Assembly (NCBI RefSeq): GCF_019396345.1
Contig: NZ_JAHKRM010000017.1
Span: 124,001-188,000, forward strand
Direction: 5' to 3'
Origin: Nonomuraea guangzhouensis
GTDB taxonomy: Bacteria; Actinomycetota; Actinomycetes; Streptosporangiales; Streptosporangiaceae
Length of the DNA: 64,000 bases
How positions within the stretch are numbered: the first letter of the stretch is position 1; each line of letters starts with the position of its first letter. Positions 1 through 8,000 of this stretch are shown here, one piece after another. The notes beneath the pieces were generated by a model. That model was not told where the DNA came from. It made no database searches and saw only the letters and a list, made by a program, of their open reading frames with translations. The translations under genes were made by a program, and so were the position numbers.

Positions 1-507
1 CGGCTCGTCGAGCAGCAGGACGTCGGGCCGTTTGAGAAGTTGCGCGGCCAGGCCGAGCGAGACGACCTGGCCGCCGCTCAGCGTACGCAGCGTGCGCGCG
101 AACTCCAGGTCGCCGAGCCCGAGCCGGTCGAGCTGAGCCCGGGTGCGCTCCTCGATGTCCCAGTCGTTGCCGATCGTGGTGAAGTGCTGCTCGCGCGCGT
201 CCCCGGACTCGATGGCGTCCAGCGCGGCGATCACGGGAGCGATGCCCAGGACCTCGGCCACGGTCAGGTCGCCGGCCAGCGGCAGGCTCTGGGGCAGGTA
301 GCCGAGCACGCCGTCGACGGACACGCTGCCGCCGCCGGGCCGGCACTCGCCGGCGATCAGCTTGAGCAGCGTGCTCTTGCCCGCGCCGTTCGGGGCGACC
401 AGGCCCGTACGGCCGGCGCCCACGGTGAAGGAGAGCTCGCTGAAGACAGGTGTGTCGTCAGGCCAGGAGAAGGACAGGTTTGCACAGATGATGAACGCAT
501 CGGACAT
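1..507 (-). CDS. ABC-F family ATPase, N-terminal part (cut by window edge)
   Basis: This is the first 169 codons of an ABC-F protein, a soluble twin-ATPase family that acts on the ribosome (translation factors and antibiotic-resistance proteins). The frame starts at ATG 507 with a GAGG-type ribosome site about 6 nt upstream, and runs open to the window edge. Seen: a Walker A PNGAGKST at about residues 37-44, a signature LSGGQ at about 142-146, and Walker B LLLDEP at the very end. No transmembrane segment precedes the ATPase, as expected for ABC-F rather than an exporter. The second ATPase domain lies outside the window. The upstream leader (see 633-670) favours a resistance-type, inducible member, but the sub-family cannot be assigned from this half. 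Confidence 0.85.
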   Translation of the reverse strand, partial: MSDAFIICANLSFSWPDDTPVFSELSFTVGAGRTGLVAPNGAGKSTLLKLIAGECRPGGGSVSVDGVLGYLPQSLPLAGDLTVAEVLGIAPVIAALDAIESGDAREQHFTTIGNDWDIEERTRAQLDRLGLGDLEFARTLRTLSGGQVVSLGLAAQLLKRPDVLLLDEP

Positions 508-632
508 GCGAGACCTCGTACGTACGTGATCCGGGGCGCGCCGAAGCCGCCCGGCAAAGGGACAGGGATTCGGGGAACGACGACCAAGGCCACATCGGCG
601 GCGATCATTGGCGCCTGCCGGGGCCGGTCAAC

Positions 633-650
633 CTCCGGGCTCACCCGGAG
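633..650 (-). promoter_or_regulatory. Perfect hairpin overlapping the leader stop codon
   Basis: Arms CTCCGGG and CCCGGAG pair over 7 bp with a 4-nt loop. The 5' arm covers the last codons of the short leader frame and the loop contains its TGA. A ribosome stalled on the leader would keep this stem open. This fits an attenuation device for the ABC-F gene but could also be a simple structure in the 5' untranslated region. Confidence 0.45.
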
Positions 651-670
651 ATGTCGTCGTCGCCTGCCAT
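641..670 (-). CDS. Possible leader peptide (9 codons) upstream of the ABC-F gene
   Basis: A short frame encodes MAGDDDISG and stop. An AGGAG motif at 678-682 sits 7 nt before its ATG (668-670). It lies 134 nt upstream of the ABC-F start on the same strand. Its stop codon falls inside the loop of a perfect 7-bp hairpin (633-650). Leader peptides of this kind control several known antibiotic-resistance ABC-F genes by ribosome-mediated attenuation. The assignment here rests only on position, ribosome site and hairpin. A nine-codon frame can arise by chance, so confidence is moderate to low. Confidence 0.4.
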   Translation of the reverse strand: MAGDDDISG

Positions 671-722
671 GTCTGGTCTCCTAGCTCTGATCACGAACTG
701 TCCACACGATAGCAGCCGCCCG

Positions 723-3494
723 TCAGGCGCCGGCCAGCACGCCGCGGAGCTTGTTCCGCGAGTTGACGTCGAGCTTGGTGAACACCTTGCCCAGGTGCCA
801 TTCGACCGTGCGCGGGCTGATGAACAGCTCGGCGCCGATCTCGGAGTTCGACTTTCCGTCGGCGGCGAGCCGGGCGATCTGGGCTTCCTGCGCCGTGAGG
901 TCCTGACGGACCTCCATCGCGCGCTGGCGTACCGTCTCGCCGGTGGCGAGGAGTTCGCGGCGGGCGCGCTCGGCGAAGGCCTGGGCGCCGAAACGGTTCA
1001 GCATCTCGTAGGCGGTTCGCAGGTGCTCGCGCGCGTCGAGGCGCCGGTTCTCGCGGCGAAGCCACTCGCCGTACACCAGATGGGTGCGGGCGAGGTGCAC
1101 GGCGATCCGGCTGCGCTCGAGGTGCTCGATGGCCTCGCGGTACAGCAGGTCGGCGGCCCGGCCCTCACTGAGCAGCGCCCGAGATCGGGCCAGGACGCCG
1201 AGTGCCCAGTCCGTGCCGCCGGCGCTGGTCCGTTCCTCGATCTGTCGCAGGGCGGCTGCGGCAGCCGCGAGGGCCTCGGGGGCACCGCAGCGGGCGGCCG
1301 CCTCGACGAGCTCGACGAGGGCGAAACCGTAGACCCCCAGGTCCTCGTGCTCGCACGCCTGTTCCGCGCCGGCCAGGGCGGCCTGGTACTGGCCAAGGCC
1401 GTTGTACAGCACCGCGATCAGGTACGCGCCCAGACCGATCGCTCGCCCCTCACCCCAGGCGGCCGCGTCTCGGGCGTTGGCCTGGATCAGCGCCGCCGCC
1501 TGGGCATCCTGGCCACGCCAGGCGACGAGCAGTAGCGAAGAGTAAGCAAGAGGCGAGTTGCGGGTCGCCTCCGTGATCGCGTTGGACTCCTCGATCAACG
1601 CCGAGGCCACGTCGAACTCTCCGGCGTGCACGTGCACGGAAGCGCGGTAGGTCAGGGCCAGGGGCAGGAAATTGAGCGCGCCGGCCTCGCGAGCCGTCCG
1701 GACCGCGTGCGTGGTCAGTTCGTGCCACGTCTCGTCGTCCCACATGTCGGCGGCGACCAGCCAGGTCAGCCAGAGCCAGCGCATGATCTCGTCCCCGTTG
1801 CGTCCGGCATCCTGCCGGAACGCCCGCAGAGCGCGCTTCAACAGCGGCGCACCCTCGACGTAACCCTCGGCGAACCACGTCGCCAGGCCATCGAGCAGTA
1901 CGTCCGCCGGCCGTGGTGGTCGCGGTCCCCACGGTGCGGCGCGGGCGGCCTCGGCCACCTGCCGCACTCCGCCGCGTCCGTTGAGGCGGCCGGCGAAGAT
2001 CGCCGCTCCGACTGCTTCGAGGTACGCCTCACGGGCCTGTCCGTCGTCGACGCGTTCCAGCCGACCGGCCGCGTCGAGCAGCAACGGCAGAGCATCGCCG
2101 CCGCGTCTGCGCGCGAAGACGATCTGGGCGCGGAGCCGGGCCAGCCGCCCGCGCTGGAGTTCGTCCAACGGGCCCATCTCCGCGGCGGCGAGGAGCTCGA
2201 GCGCCGCATCCGGTGCGCCGGCCTCGAAGGTGGCCTGCGCCGCGGCCACCGCCCTGGCCCCGCGTCTGGCCGGATCAGGCGTCAGCTCGGTCGCCCGCTT
2301 CAAGAACGCGGCCGCCGCCGCGATACCGCCGCGTGCCTGGGCCCGGTCGGCCGAGCGCTCCAGCTCGCCGGCCACGGCCTCGTCGGGTTCGACCGCCGCG
2401 TGGGCGCGATGCCAGGCTCGGCGATCCGGGTCGGACGCGGGATCGGTCGCCTCGGCCAGCGCACGATGGACGTCCTGGCGTTCCCCGGGATCCGCCGCGC
2501 GATAAGCCGCCGAGCGCACCAGCGGGTGACGGAACCGCACCGGCGTCCCGAACTCGATCAGCCCCGCCGCCTGGGCCACCGCCGCGGCGTCCGCCCCGAT
2601 GTCGAGCCGCTCGGCCACCCGCCTCAGCAAGGACACGTCCCCCACCGGCTCGGCGGCCGCCGCCAGCAGGAGCCGTTGCGTCGCACCCGGAAGCGACCCG
2701 ATACGCCGCAGGAAACTCTGCTCGATCTGACTCGCCAGGGGCCGCGCGTCAGGGCGCCCGAACCCCCCGGCCAGCTCGGCCGCCGTCAGGCCCCGCGGCA
2801 ACTCCAGCAGGGCCAGCGGGTTGCCGCGGGTCTCGGCGACGATCCGGTCCCTGACCCGGTCGTCCAGCCGGCCGGGGACCACCGAGTCCAGCAGCGCGCG
2901 CGCATCGTCGTCGCGCAGGCCCCGGAGCACGAGCTCCGGCAGCCCCTGCAACTGATCATCGCCCGGATCGGCCGCCGGCGCACGCGCGGCGAACACCACC
3001 GCCACCCGCTCCGCGAGCAGCCGGCGCGCGACGAAGGCCAGCGTCTGCGCGGAGACCCGATCGAGCCACTGAGCATCGTCCACCACGCAGAGGAGTGGCT
3101 GCTCCTCCGCCGCCTCGGCCAGCAGGCTGAGCACCGCCAACCCGACCAGGAAACGGTCCGGCGCGCTCCCCGCACTCAGGCCGAACGCGATGGCCAAGGC
3201 ATCACGCTGCGGTCCGGGGAGGCGATCGAGACGCCCCATCATCGGCGCGCACAGCTGGTGCAACCCGGCGAACGCCAGCTCCATCTCGGACTCGACACCG
3301 GCGGCCCGCAGGACCTGACACCCCGTCGCGCTTCCCACCAGGTACTCCACCAAGGCGGACTTGCCGACTCCCGCCTCGCCGCGCAGCACCAGAATCTGGC
3401 TCTGACCCGCCTTGGCGCTCGCGACCAGCCGATCCAGCGCTTCGCACTCGCTACGCCTGCCACGCAGACCGCGCCGAGGAGCGCTGCTCGACAT
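723..3494 (-). CDS. LAL-type LuxR family transcriptional regulator
   Basis: A 923-residue regulator of the large ATP-binding LuxR (LAL) type. The N-terminus carries an AAA/STAND ATPase with Walker A GEAGVGKSAL at about residues 39-48 and Walker B LLCVVDDAQWLD at about 133-144. The middle is alpha-helical, TPR-like and Ala/Arg rich. The C-terminus is a LuxR/GerE helix-turn-helix (about 865-923) with the typical ISPRTVEWHLGKVFTKL recognition region. Such proteins activate promoters in response to an unknown ligand. The start is ATG 3494, giving the expected short segment before the ATPase. Its stop lies about 50 nt from the short leader frame of the downstream same-strand ABC-F gene. The target is unknown; the ABC-F gene is only a positional candidate. 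Confidence 0.9.
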   Translation of the reverse strand: MSSSAPRRGLRGRRSECEALDRLVASAKAGQSQILVLRGEAGVGKSALVEYLVGSATGCQVLRAAGVESEMELAFAGLHQLCAPMMGRLDRLPGPQRDALAIAFGLSAGSAPDRFLVGLAVLSLLAEAAEEQPLLCVVDDAQWLDRVSAQTLAFVARRLLAERVAVVFAARAPAADPGDDQLQGLPELVLRGLRDDDARALLDSVVPGRLDDRVRDRIVAETRGNPLALLELPRGLTAAELAGGFGRPDARPLASQIEQSFLRRIGSLPGATQRLLLAAAAEPVGDVSLLRRVAERLDIGADAAAVAQAAGLIEFGTPVRFRHPLVRSAAYRAADPGERQDVHRALAEATDPASDPDRRAWHRAHAAVEPDEAVAGELERSADRAQARGGIAAAAAFLKRATELTPDPARRGARAVAAAQATFEAGAPDAALELLAAAEMGPLDELQRGRLARLRAQIVFARRRGGDALPLLLDAAGRLERVDDGQAREAYLEAVGAAIFAGRLNGRGGVRQVAEAARAAPWGPRPPRPADVLLDGLATWFAEGYVEGAPLLKRALRAFRQDAGRNGDEIMRWLWLTWLVAADMWDDETWHELTTHAVRTAREAGALNFLPLALTYRASVHVHAGEFDVASALIEESNAITEATRNSPLAYSSLLLVAWRGQDAQAAALIQANARDAAAWGEGRAIGLGAYLIAVLYNGLGQYQAALAGAEQACEHEDLGVYGFALVELVEAAARCGAPEALAAAAAALRQIEERTSAGGTDWALGVLARSRALLSEGRAADLLYREAIEHLERSRIAVHLARTHLVYGEWLRRENRRLDAREHLRTAYEMLNRFGAQAFAERARRELLATGETVRQRAMEVRQDLTAQEAQIARLAADGKSNSEIGAELFISPRTVEWHLGKVFTKLDVNSRNKLRGVLAGA

Positions 3495-3585
3495 TCACCA
3501 CCACCGTGCAGGTCAAGTGGGCCAGACCCGGGTCGATTAGGTCAGCCCAATTATGCCCTGCATGGGCACGGTCCGGACAATTCGG

Positions 3586-4242
3586 CTATGCGGCCCATCC
3601 CCGCTGGGGGCGGATGGAAAGCTGAGCCTGGGTGAGCAGGCCGATGAGGCGCGGCATGTCGCCGGCTCGCGCCGCACCGAGAAAGGCGTCGAACAGCCCA
3701 TCTCGCTCCGACGGATCGACCGGGTTACGCGGTCGTTCGGCGAGATGCTGGCGCGCCCGGCGCGCCAGTTGCCGCGCGTTGGCCTCGCTGAGTTCGAGTA
3801 CTTCGGCGATCTCGCGGAACGGATAGTCGAACGCCTCCCGCAGCACGTAGACGGCGCGTTCGACGGGAGACAGCCGTTCCATCAGGAGCTGTACCGCGAG
3901 CTCGACCGCCTCGCCGCGTTCTGCTTCCAGCACGGGATCGACGGATGCGAGATCACGCTTCGGGCGCCATTCCCCCACGCTGATCTCGCGACGAGCGCGG
4001 GCCGAGGTCACCGCGTTGAGCGCCACCCGCGTCGTGACGGTCACGAGGAACGCGACCCGATCCCGGACCCGTGCCCGGTCCGCGCCTTGCCAGCGGACCC
4101 AGACGTCCTGAACGACGTCCTCGGCGTCGGCCGCCCGGCCCAGCAGCTGGTACGCGATCCCGAACAGTCGAGAACGGAGGCTTTCGAAGTCCGCCGACGA
4201 CGAGCCTGATTCCGACACGACGTCCACGCTGGACAAGCACAT
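3586..4242 (-). CDS. ECF sigma factor, ECF41/SigJ-like, with truncated C-terminal domain
   Basis: RNA polymerase sigma factor of the extracytoplasmic-function class. Region 2 is visible around RLFGIAYQLLGRAADAEDVVQDVW (in two parts) and region 4 around LSPVERAVYVLREAFDYPFREIAEVL. Members of the ECF41 and related SigJ groups are about 290 residues and carry a C-terminal SnoaL-like regulatory domain. Here the protein is about 218 residues and stops about 20 residues into that domain, after FLGAARAGDMPRLIGLL. No continuation was seen in the same frame past the stop. ATG 4242 is chosen because GAGGGG at 4254-4259 lies 11 nt upstream; the alternative GTG 4254 overlaps that motif. It is divergent from the LtrA gene, and ECF41-type promoter motifs surround it. 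Confidence 0.88.
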   Translation of the reverse strand: MCLSSVDVVSESGSSSADFESLRSRLFGIAYQLLGRAADAEDVVQDVWVRWQGADRARVRDRVAFLVTVTTRVALNAVTSARARREISVGEWRPKRDLASVDPVLEAERGEAVELAVQLLMERLSPVERAVYVLREAFDYPFREIAEVLELSEANARQLARRARQHLAERPRNPVDPSERDGLFDAFLGAARAGDMPRLIGLLTQAQLSIRPQRGWAA

Positions 4243-4270
4243 GACGATCTTCACCCCTCACGGTGACCTG

Positions 4271-4296
4271 GACCGCCGGGACCGGCTCCAGTGACA
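4271..4296 (-). promoter_or_regulatory. Candidate ECF41-type promoter of the sigma factor gene
   Basis: On the minus strand TGTCACT (4290-4296) is followed after 15 nt by GGTC (4271-4274), about 28 nt before the ATG at 4242. As I recall it, the published ECF41 consensus is TGTCACA-n16-CGTC. This would make the sigma factor autoregulated, as is usual for ECFs. Spacing and bases are close but not perfect. Confidence 0.5.
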
Positions 4297-4406
4297 TAGC
4301 CACGCTCGTCCGGCCCGGGTTTCGATCGCGCCCGTAGAAAGCCCGGTCGTGTCCCTGGCGAAGCACTCACGGCTCGGCCGGGCAGCCCTCCGGAACGTGA
4401 CCTGCG

Positions 4407-4437
4407 CCGCGTTGTCACAAAACCGCGTTGTCACAAA
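4407..4437 (+). repeat. Tandem 15-bp direct repeat in the sigma/LtrA divergent region
   Basis: CCGCGTTGTCACAAA occurs twice, at 4407-4421 and 4423-4437, one base apart. Each copy contains the TGTCACA motif. The second copy serves as the -35 of the candidate promoter at 4429-4455. The first has no matching -10 at the right distance. Confidence 0.8.
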
Positions 4438-4455
4438 TCGGGGTGCTGCCCTGTC
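4429..4455 (+). promoter_or_regulatory. Candidate ECF41-type promoter of the LtrA gene
   Basis: TGTCACA (4429-4435) matches the recalled ECF41 -35 motif exactly and is followed after 16 nt by TGTC (4452-4455), one base off CGTC. A start point 6-9 nt further would fall next to ATG 4464, so the LtrA message may be leaderless. Confidence 0.6.
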
Positions 4456-4463
4456 CTTCAGGT

Positions 4464-5678
4464 ATGCCACCAGCCAGCACCATCATCCGGATCCGGGTCC
4501 GGATGAGCGCTCGTGCCATCGATGAGCCGCATCGCGTTTCCAGTCCGCTCGAACTCCTGTTCGATCTCACCTTCGTGATCGCGGTCGCGGCCGTCACCGC
4601 GCAGCTCGCGCACGGCATCGCCGATGGTCATGGCCTGGCCGGGCTGGTCCCGTTCCTGCAGGTGTTCTTCGCGATCTGGTGGGCGTGGATGAACTTCACC
4701 TGGTTCGCCTCGTCCTATGACACCGACGATGTCGCGTACCGGCTGCTGACCATGGTGCAGATGGCCGGCGTGCTGGTGCTCGCCGCCGGTGTGCCCGCCG
4801 CGGCCGGGCACTCCGACTACCGGATCATCGCCCTGGGCTACCTGATCATGAGGATGGGACTCGTCACCCAGTGGTTGCGAGCCGGTGTCGAAGACCCGGC
4901 GCGCCGCCGTACCGCACTGCGCTACGCCGCCGGCATCAGCTTCGCGCAGCTGGGTTGGCTGCTGTGGCTGGTCCTCGTGGAGGCGGGCATCCTGCCCTCG
5001 GCCTTCCAGCTGCCGTTCTTCGTCTGCCTGGTCGTCCTGGAACTCGCGGTGCCCCGGTGGGCGGAGCGGGCCAGGGCTACCAACTGGCATCCGCATCACA
5101 TCGCCGAGCGCTACGGCCTGTTCACGATCATTCTGCTCGGTGAGAGTGTCCTGGCTGCGAGCAGAGGGGTCGAGGGGGCGCTCGAAGCGGGTGAGATCAG
5201 CGGTCCCTTCATCGTGATCGCCGGCTCCGGTCTCGTCCTGTTGTTCGCTCTTTGGTGGCTGTACTTCCTCGTGGAGGCGGGGGAAGGTCTCAGTGACCAC
5301 CGTCATCGGTCGTACCTGTGGGGGTACGGCCACTACGGCATCTTCGCGGCCCTGGCGGCGCTGGGCGCGGGGCTCGAAGTGGCGGTGGAGCAGACCGGGC
5401 ACGACGTCGCGGCATCTCCTCTGGCGCTCGGCTACGCGGTCGCCATCCCGGTCGGGGTGTATGTCGCGCTGCTGTGGGCGGTCCACTCTCTTGTCGTCGC
5501 GGAGCCCGTCATCTTTCCCGTCGCGGCTCTGGGCTGCGCCGCGGTCGTCCTGTCGCTACCGCTGGCGACGCCCTGGATCGGGGTGGCCGCCGTGGTCGCG
5601 CTGATCGCGGCCATCTGCGTCGTGCTGGTCGCGGTCACGATCTGGGGCGCGGCCCGCGCTGGGACTTCCGCGCAGTAG
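4464..5678 (+). CDS. Low temperature requirement A (LtrA) family membrane protein
   Basis: An integral membrane protein of about 404 residues, rich in hydrophobic helices spread over its length. It shows the family's N-terminal SSPLELLFDLTFVIAVA stretch followed by a WWAWMNFTWFASSYDTDD-type segment. LtrA was named from a Listeria growth defect at low temperature; its biochemical role is not established. ATG 4464 is preferred because it sits just after the candidate promoter and gives the usual short N-terminus. TTG 4428 would lie inside the promoter, and ATG 4503 is a further in-frame option. Divergent from the ECF sigma factor, which probably controls it. Nothing looks broken. Confidence 0.85.
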   Translation: MPPASTIIRIRVRMSARAIDEPHRVSSPLELLFDLTFVIAVAAVTAQLAHGIADGHGLAGLVPFLQVFFAIWWAWMNFTWFASSYDTDDVAYRLLTMVQMAGVLVLAAGVPAAAGHSDYRIIALGYLIMRMGLVTQWLRAGVEDPARRRTALRYAAGISFAQLGWLLWLVLVEAGILPSAFQLPFFVCLVVLELAVPRWAERARATNWHPHHIAERYGLFTIILLGESVLAASRGVEGALEAGEISGPFIVIAGSGLVLLFALWWLYFLVEAGEGLSDHRHRSYLWGYGHYGIFAALAALGAGLEVAVEQTGHDVAASPLALGYAVAIPVGVYVALLWAVHSLVVAEPVIFPVAALGCAAVVLSLPLATPWIGVAAVVALIAAICVVLVAVTIWGAARAGTSAQ

Positions 5679-5688
5679 ACCGCATGGA

Positions 5689-5715
5689 CGTCACAAACCG
5701 CACCGCTACCCGGTC
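5689..5715 (+). promoter_or_regulatory. Candidate ECF41-type promoter of the flavoprotein gene
   Basis: CGTCACA (5689-5695), then 16 nt, then GGTC (5712-5715), 43 nt before the ATG at 5759. This is one mismatch in each box relative to the recalled TGTCACA-n16-CGTC. It is the third such site within 1.5 kb, which strengthens each one. Confidence 0.5.
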
Positions 5716-5758
5716 TTGTTTCAGGAATCGTTCTCTTCGATGTGGTCAGAGGAGCACC

Positions 5759-7489
5759 ATGCACTCGCCAGAGCACCGGATCGCAACATCAGTCCTGGTC
5801 ATCGGCACGGGAGGAGCCGGGCTGCGGGCCGCCATCGAGCTCGCCGAGCGCGGGGTCGACGTCCTCGCCGTGGGCAAGCGGCCGAAGGCGGACGCGCACA
5901 CCTCGCTCGCGGCGGGTGGCATCAACGCGGCGCTCGCCACGATGGACCCCCAGGACAGCTGGCAACAGCACGCGGCCGACACCCTCAAGGAGAGCTACCT
6001 CCTCGCCGACCCGCGCACGGTGCGGATCGTCACCCAGGGGGCCGCGCGGGGTATCGAAGACCTCCAGCGCTGGGGCATGCCGTTCGCCCGTGAGCAGGAC
6101 GGGCGGATCTCGCAGCGCTTCTTCGGCGCCCACACCTACCGGCGCACCGCCTTCGCCGGCGACTACACCGGGCTGGAGATCCAGCGCACCCTCATCAACC
6201 GGGCGGCGCAGCTGGAGGTCCCTGTCCTCGACTCCGTGTACATCACGCGTATTCTCGTCCGCGACAACGTCGTCTTCGGCGCGTACGGGTTCGACCTGAC
6301 CGACGGCAGCCGCTATGTGATCCATGCCGACGCGGTGATCCTGGCCGCCGGTGGCCACACCCGGATCTGGCGGCGCACCTCCTCCCGGCGGGACGAGAAC
6401 ACCGGCGACTCCTTCCGCCTCGCCGTCCTGGCCGGCTGCCGCATCCGCGACGCCGAGCTGGTGCAGTTCCACCCGTCCGGTCTCATCGCGCCCGAGAACG
6501 CGGCGGGCACCCTGGTGTCCGAAGCGGCCCGGGGCGAGGGCGGGATCTTGCGCAACCGGCTCGGCGAGCGCTTCATGTCACAGTACGACCCTAAGCGGAT
6601 GGAGTTGTCCACGCGCGACCGCGTCTCACTGGCCGCCTACACCGAGATCAAGGAAGGCCGCGGCACCCCGAACGGCGGCGTCTGGCTGGACGTGTCCCAC
6701 CTGCCGCGCGAGACGATCATGACGCGGTTGCCACGCGTCTACCAGACGCTCCTGGAACTGCAGATGCTCGACATCACCAAGGAGCCGATCGAGATCGCCC
6801 CGACCGCGCACTATTCGATGGGCGGAGTCTGGGTACGGCCGGAGGACCACAGCACGGACGTCGACGGCCTGTACGCGATCGGAGAGGCGGCCAGCGGCCT
6901 GCACGGCGCCAACCGCCTCGGCGGCAACTCACTGATCGAACTGCTCGTCTTCGGCCGCATCGTCGGGCAGGCGGCGGCCGAGTATTCCGCGGCCCTCGAC
7001 GCCCAGCGCCGCTCGGCCGAGGCGCTCGACCTGGCGCGGGCGGAGGTGGACGATCTCCTCACCGCCGACGGCCCCGAGAACGTGCGCTCACTGCAGCGCT
7101 CCCTCCGCGACATCATGACCGAGTACGCCGGCGTGGTGCGCGACGAGGGCGGCCTGCGCAAGGGCCTCGCCGAACTCGCCGCGGTGCGGGCGCGCATCGC
7201 CGACGTCGGCGTGCACCCGGACCTCGCCGGTTTCCAGGACCTGGCGCACGCCTTCGACCTGAAGTCCGCCGCGCTGGCCGCCCAGGCGACGATCGAGACC
7301 GCGCTGGAGCGTCGCGAGACCCGCGGCTGCCACAACCGCTCCGACTACCCCAAGCTCGACCCCGCGCTGCGGGTCAACCTCGTGTGGTCCGGTCCCGGAT
7401 CGGTGGAGCGGGAGGCCATCCCGCCGATTCCCGGCGAGATCAAGGCGCTCATGCGCGAGGTTTCGACCACCGGAAAACTCGTCGAGTAG
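5759..7489 (+). CDS. Stand-alone succinate dehydrogenase/fumarate reductase-type flavoprotein
   Basis: A 576-residue FAD oxidoreductase of the SdhA/FrdA/L-aspartate oxidase superfamily. Seen: N-terminal dinucleotide motif GTGGAGLRAAIELAE at about residues 15-29; the AHTSLAAGGINAAL segment, whose His is the covalent-FAD position in SdhA/FrdA (L-aspartate oxidases lack this His); QFHPSG; SEAARGEGG; HYSMGGV; and GANRLGGNSL near the C-terminal part of the active site. An AGAGGAG ribosome site lies 4 nt before ATG 5759. No iron-sulfur or membrane-anchor subunit is adjacent, so the electron partner is unknown. Annotation pipelines may call it either fumarate reductase subunit or L-aspartate oxidase; the His supports the former. 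It follows LtrA by 80 nt. Confidence 0.85.
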   Translation: MHSPEHRIATSVLVIGTGGAGLRAAIELAERGVDVLAVGKRPKADAHTSLAAGGINAALATMDPQDSWQQHAADTLKESYLLADPRTVRIVTQGAARGIEDLQRWGMPFAREQDGRISQRFFGAHTYRRTAFAGDYTGLEIQRTLINRAAQLEVPVLDSVYITRILVRDNVVFGAYGFDLTDGSRYVIHADAVILAAGGHTRIWRRTSSRRDENTGDSFRLAVLAGCRIRDAELVQFHPSGLIAPENAAGTLVSEAARGEGGILRNRLGERFMSQYDPKRMELSTRDRVSLAAYTEIKEGRGTPNGGVWLDVSHLPRETIMTRLPRVYQTLLELQMLDITKEPIEIAPTAHYSMGGVWVRPEDHSTDVDGLYAIGEAASGLHGANRLGGNSLIELLVFGRIVGQAAAEYSAALDAQRRSAEALDLARAEVDDLLTADGPENVRSLQRSLRDIMTEYAGVVRDEGGLRKGLAELAAVRARIADVGVHPDLAGFQDLAHAFDLKSAALAAQATIETALERRETRGCHNRSDYPKLDPALRVNLVWSGPGSVEREAIPPIPGEIKALMREVSTTGKLVE

Positions 7490-7498
7490 ACCGGCTGG

Positions 7499-7996
7499 TC
7501 ACCGGCCGGTGGATCCGTCGATCTGCTCGCGGAGGATGTCGGCGTGGCCTGCGTGCCGGCCGGTCTCCTCGATCATGTGCGCCAGGACCCAGCGCATCGA
7601 TGGTGCCGGACCCGGGCGCGGGGTTCGCGGGGCGGGCAGGGCCAGGTCCGGGCAGGCGTCGATGACCTGGTTCGCGCGCTCGACGGTCTTCCGGTAGTCG
7701 GCGAGCACGCCGTCGACGGTGTCCGCCGCGGACGGCCGCATGGTCGCGCCCCAGTCGCCGGCATCCTCACCGAGGAAGTAGAACCGTTCGACGTACGCCA
7801 GATGCTTGACCAGCCCGAGCAGGTTGGTGCCCGAGGGCACGCCGCCCGTTCGGACCTGCGGTTCCGGCACGCCCGCTACCTTGTCCGCGATCGCGCTCCG
7901 CAGGTAGTCGAGGAAGCCCCGCAGGGTGGCCTTCTCGTCGGCGCCGGTCCGCGGAGGCGTGGTGTCCTTCTTCCGTCGCGCGTGGTTTTCCGGCAT
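7499..7996 (-). CDS. DinB/DUF664 family protein
   Basis: A 165-residue four-helix-bundle protein of the DinB/DUF664 superfamily, which includes mycothiol-dependent transferases and bacillithiol S-transferases. The three metal-ligand histidine regions are visible: KHLAYVERF in the first half, then HMIEETGRHAGHADILRE near the C-terminus. A metal-dependent thiol or detoxification transferase is likely, but the substrate cannot be told. It lies convergent to the flavoprotein (9 nt apart) and 4 nt downstream of the methyltransferase on the same strand, so the two probably form an operon. Confidence 0.85.
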   Translation of the reverse strand: MPENHARRKKDTTPPRTGADEKATLRGFLDYLRSAIADKVAGVPEPQVRTGGVPSGTNLLGLVKHLAYVERFYFLGEDAGDWGATMRPSAADTVDGVLADYRKTVERANQVIDACPDLALPAPRTPRPGPAPSMRWVLAHMIEETGRHAGHADILREQIDGSTGR

Positions 7997-8000
7997 CGAG

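Noticed and set aside
357..644. 95-codon frame overlapping the ABC-F start in another frame
   Set aside because: Starts at the stop of the short leader and overlaps conserved ABC-F sequence out of frame; the protein shows no domain.
1626..3635. Long plus-strand frame opposite the first LuxR gene
   Set aside because: The minus-strand LuxR protein has clear ATPase and helix-turn-helix motifs; the opposite frame has none.
4413..4439. Promoter built on the first TGTCACA copy
   Set aside because: The bases 16 nt downstream (AATC) do not match the expected -10; the second copy fits better.
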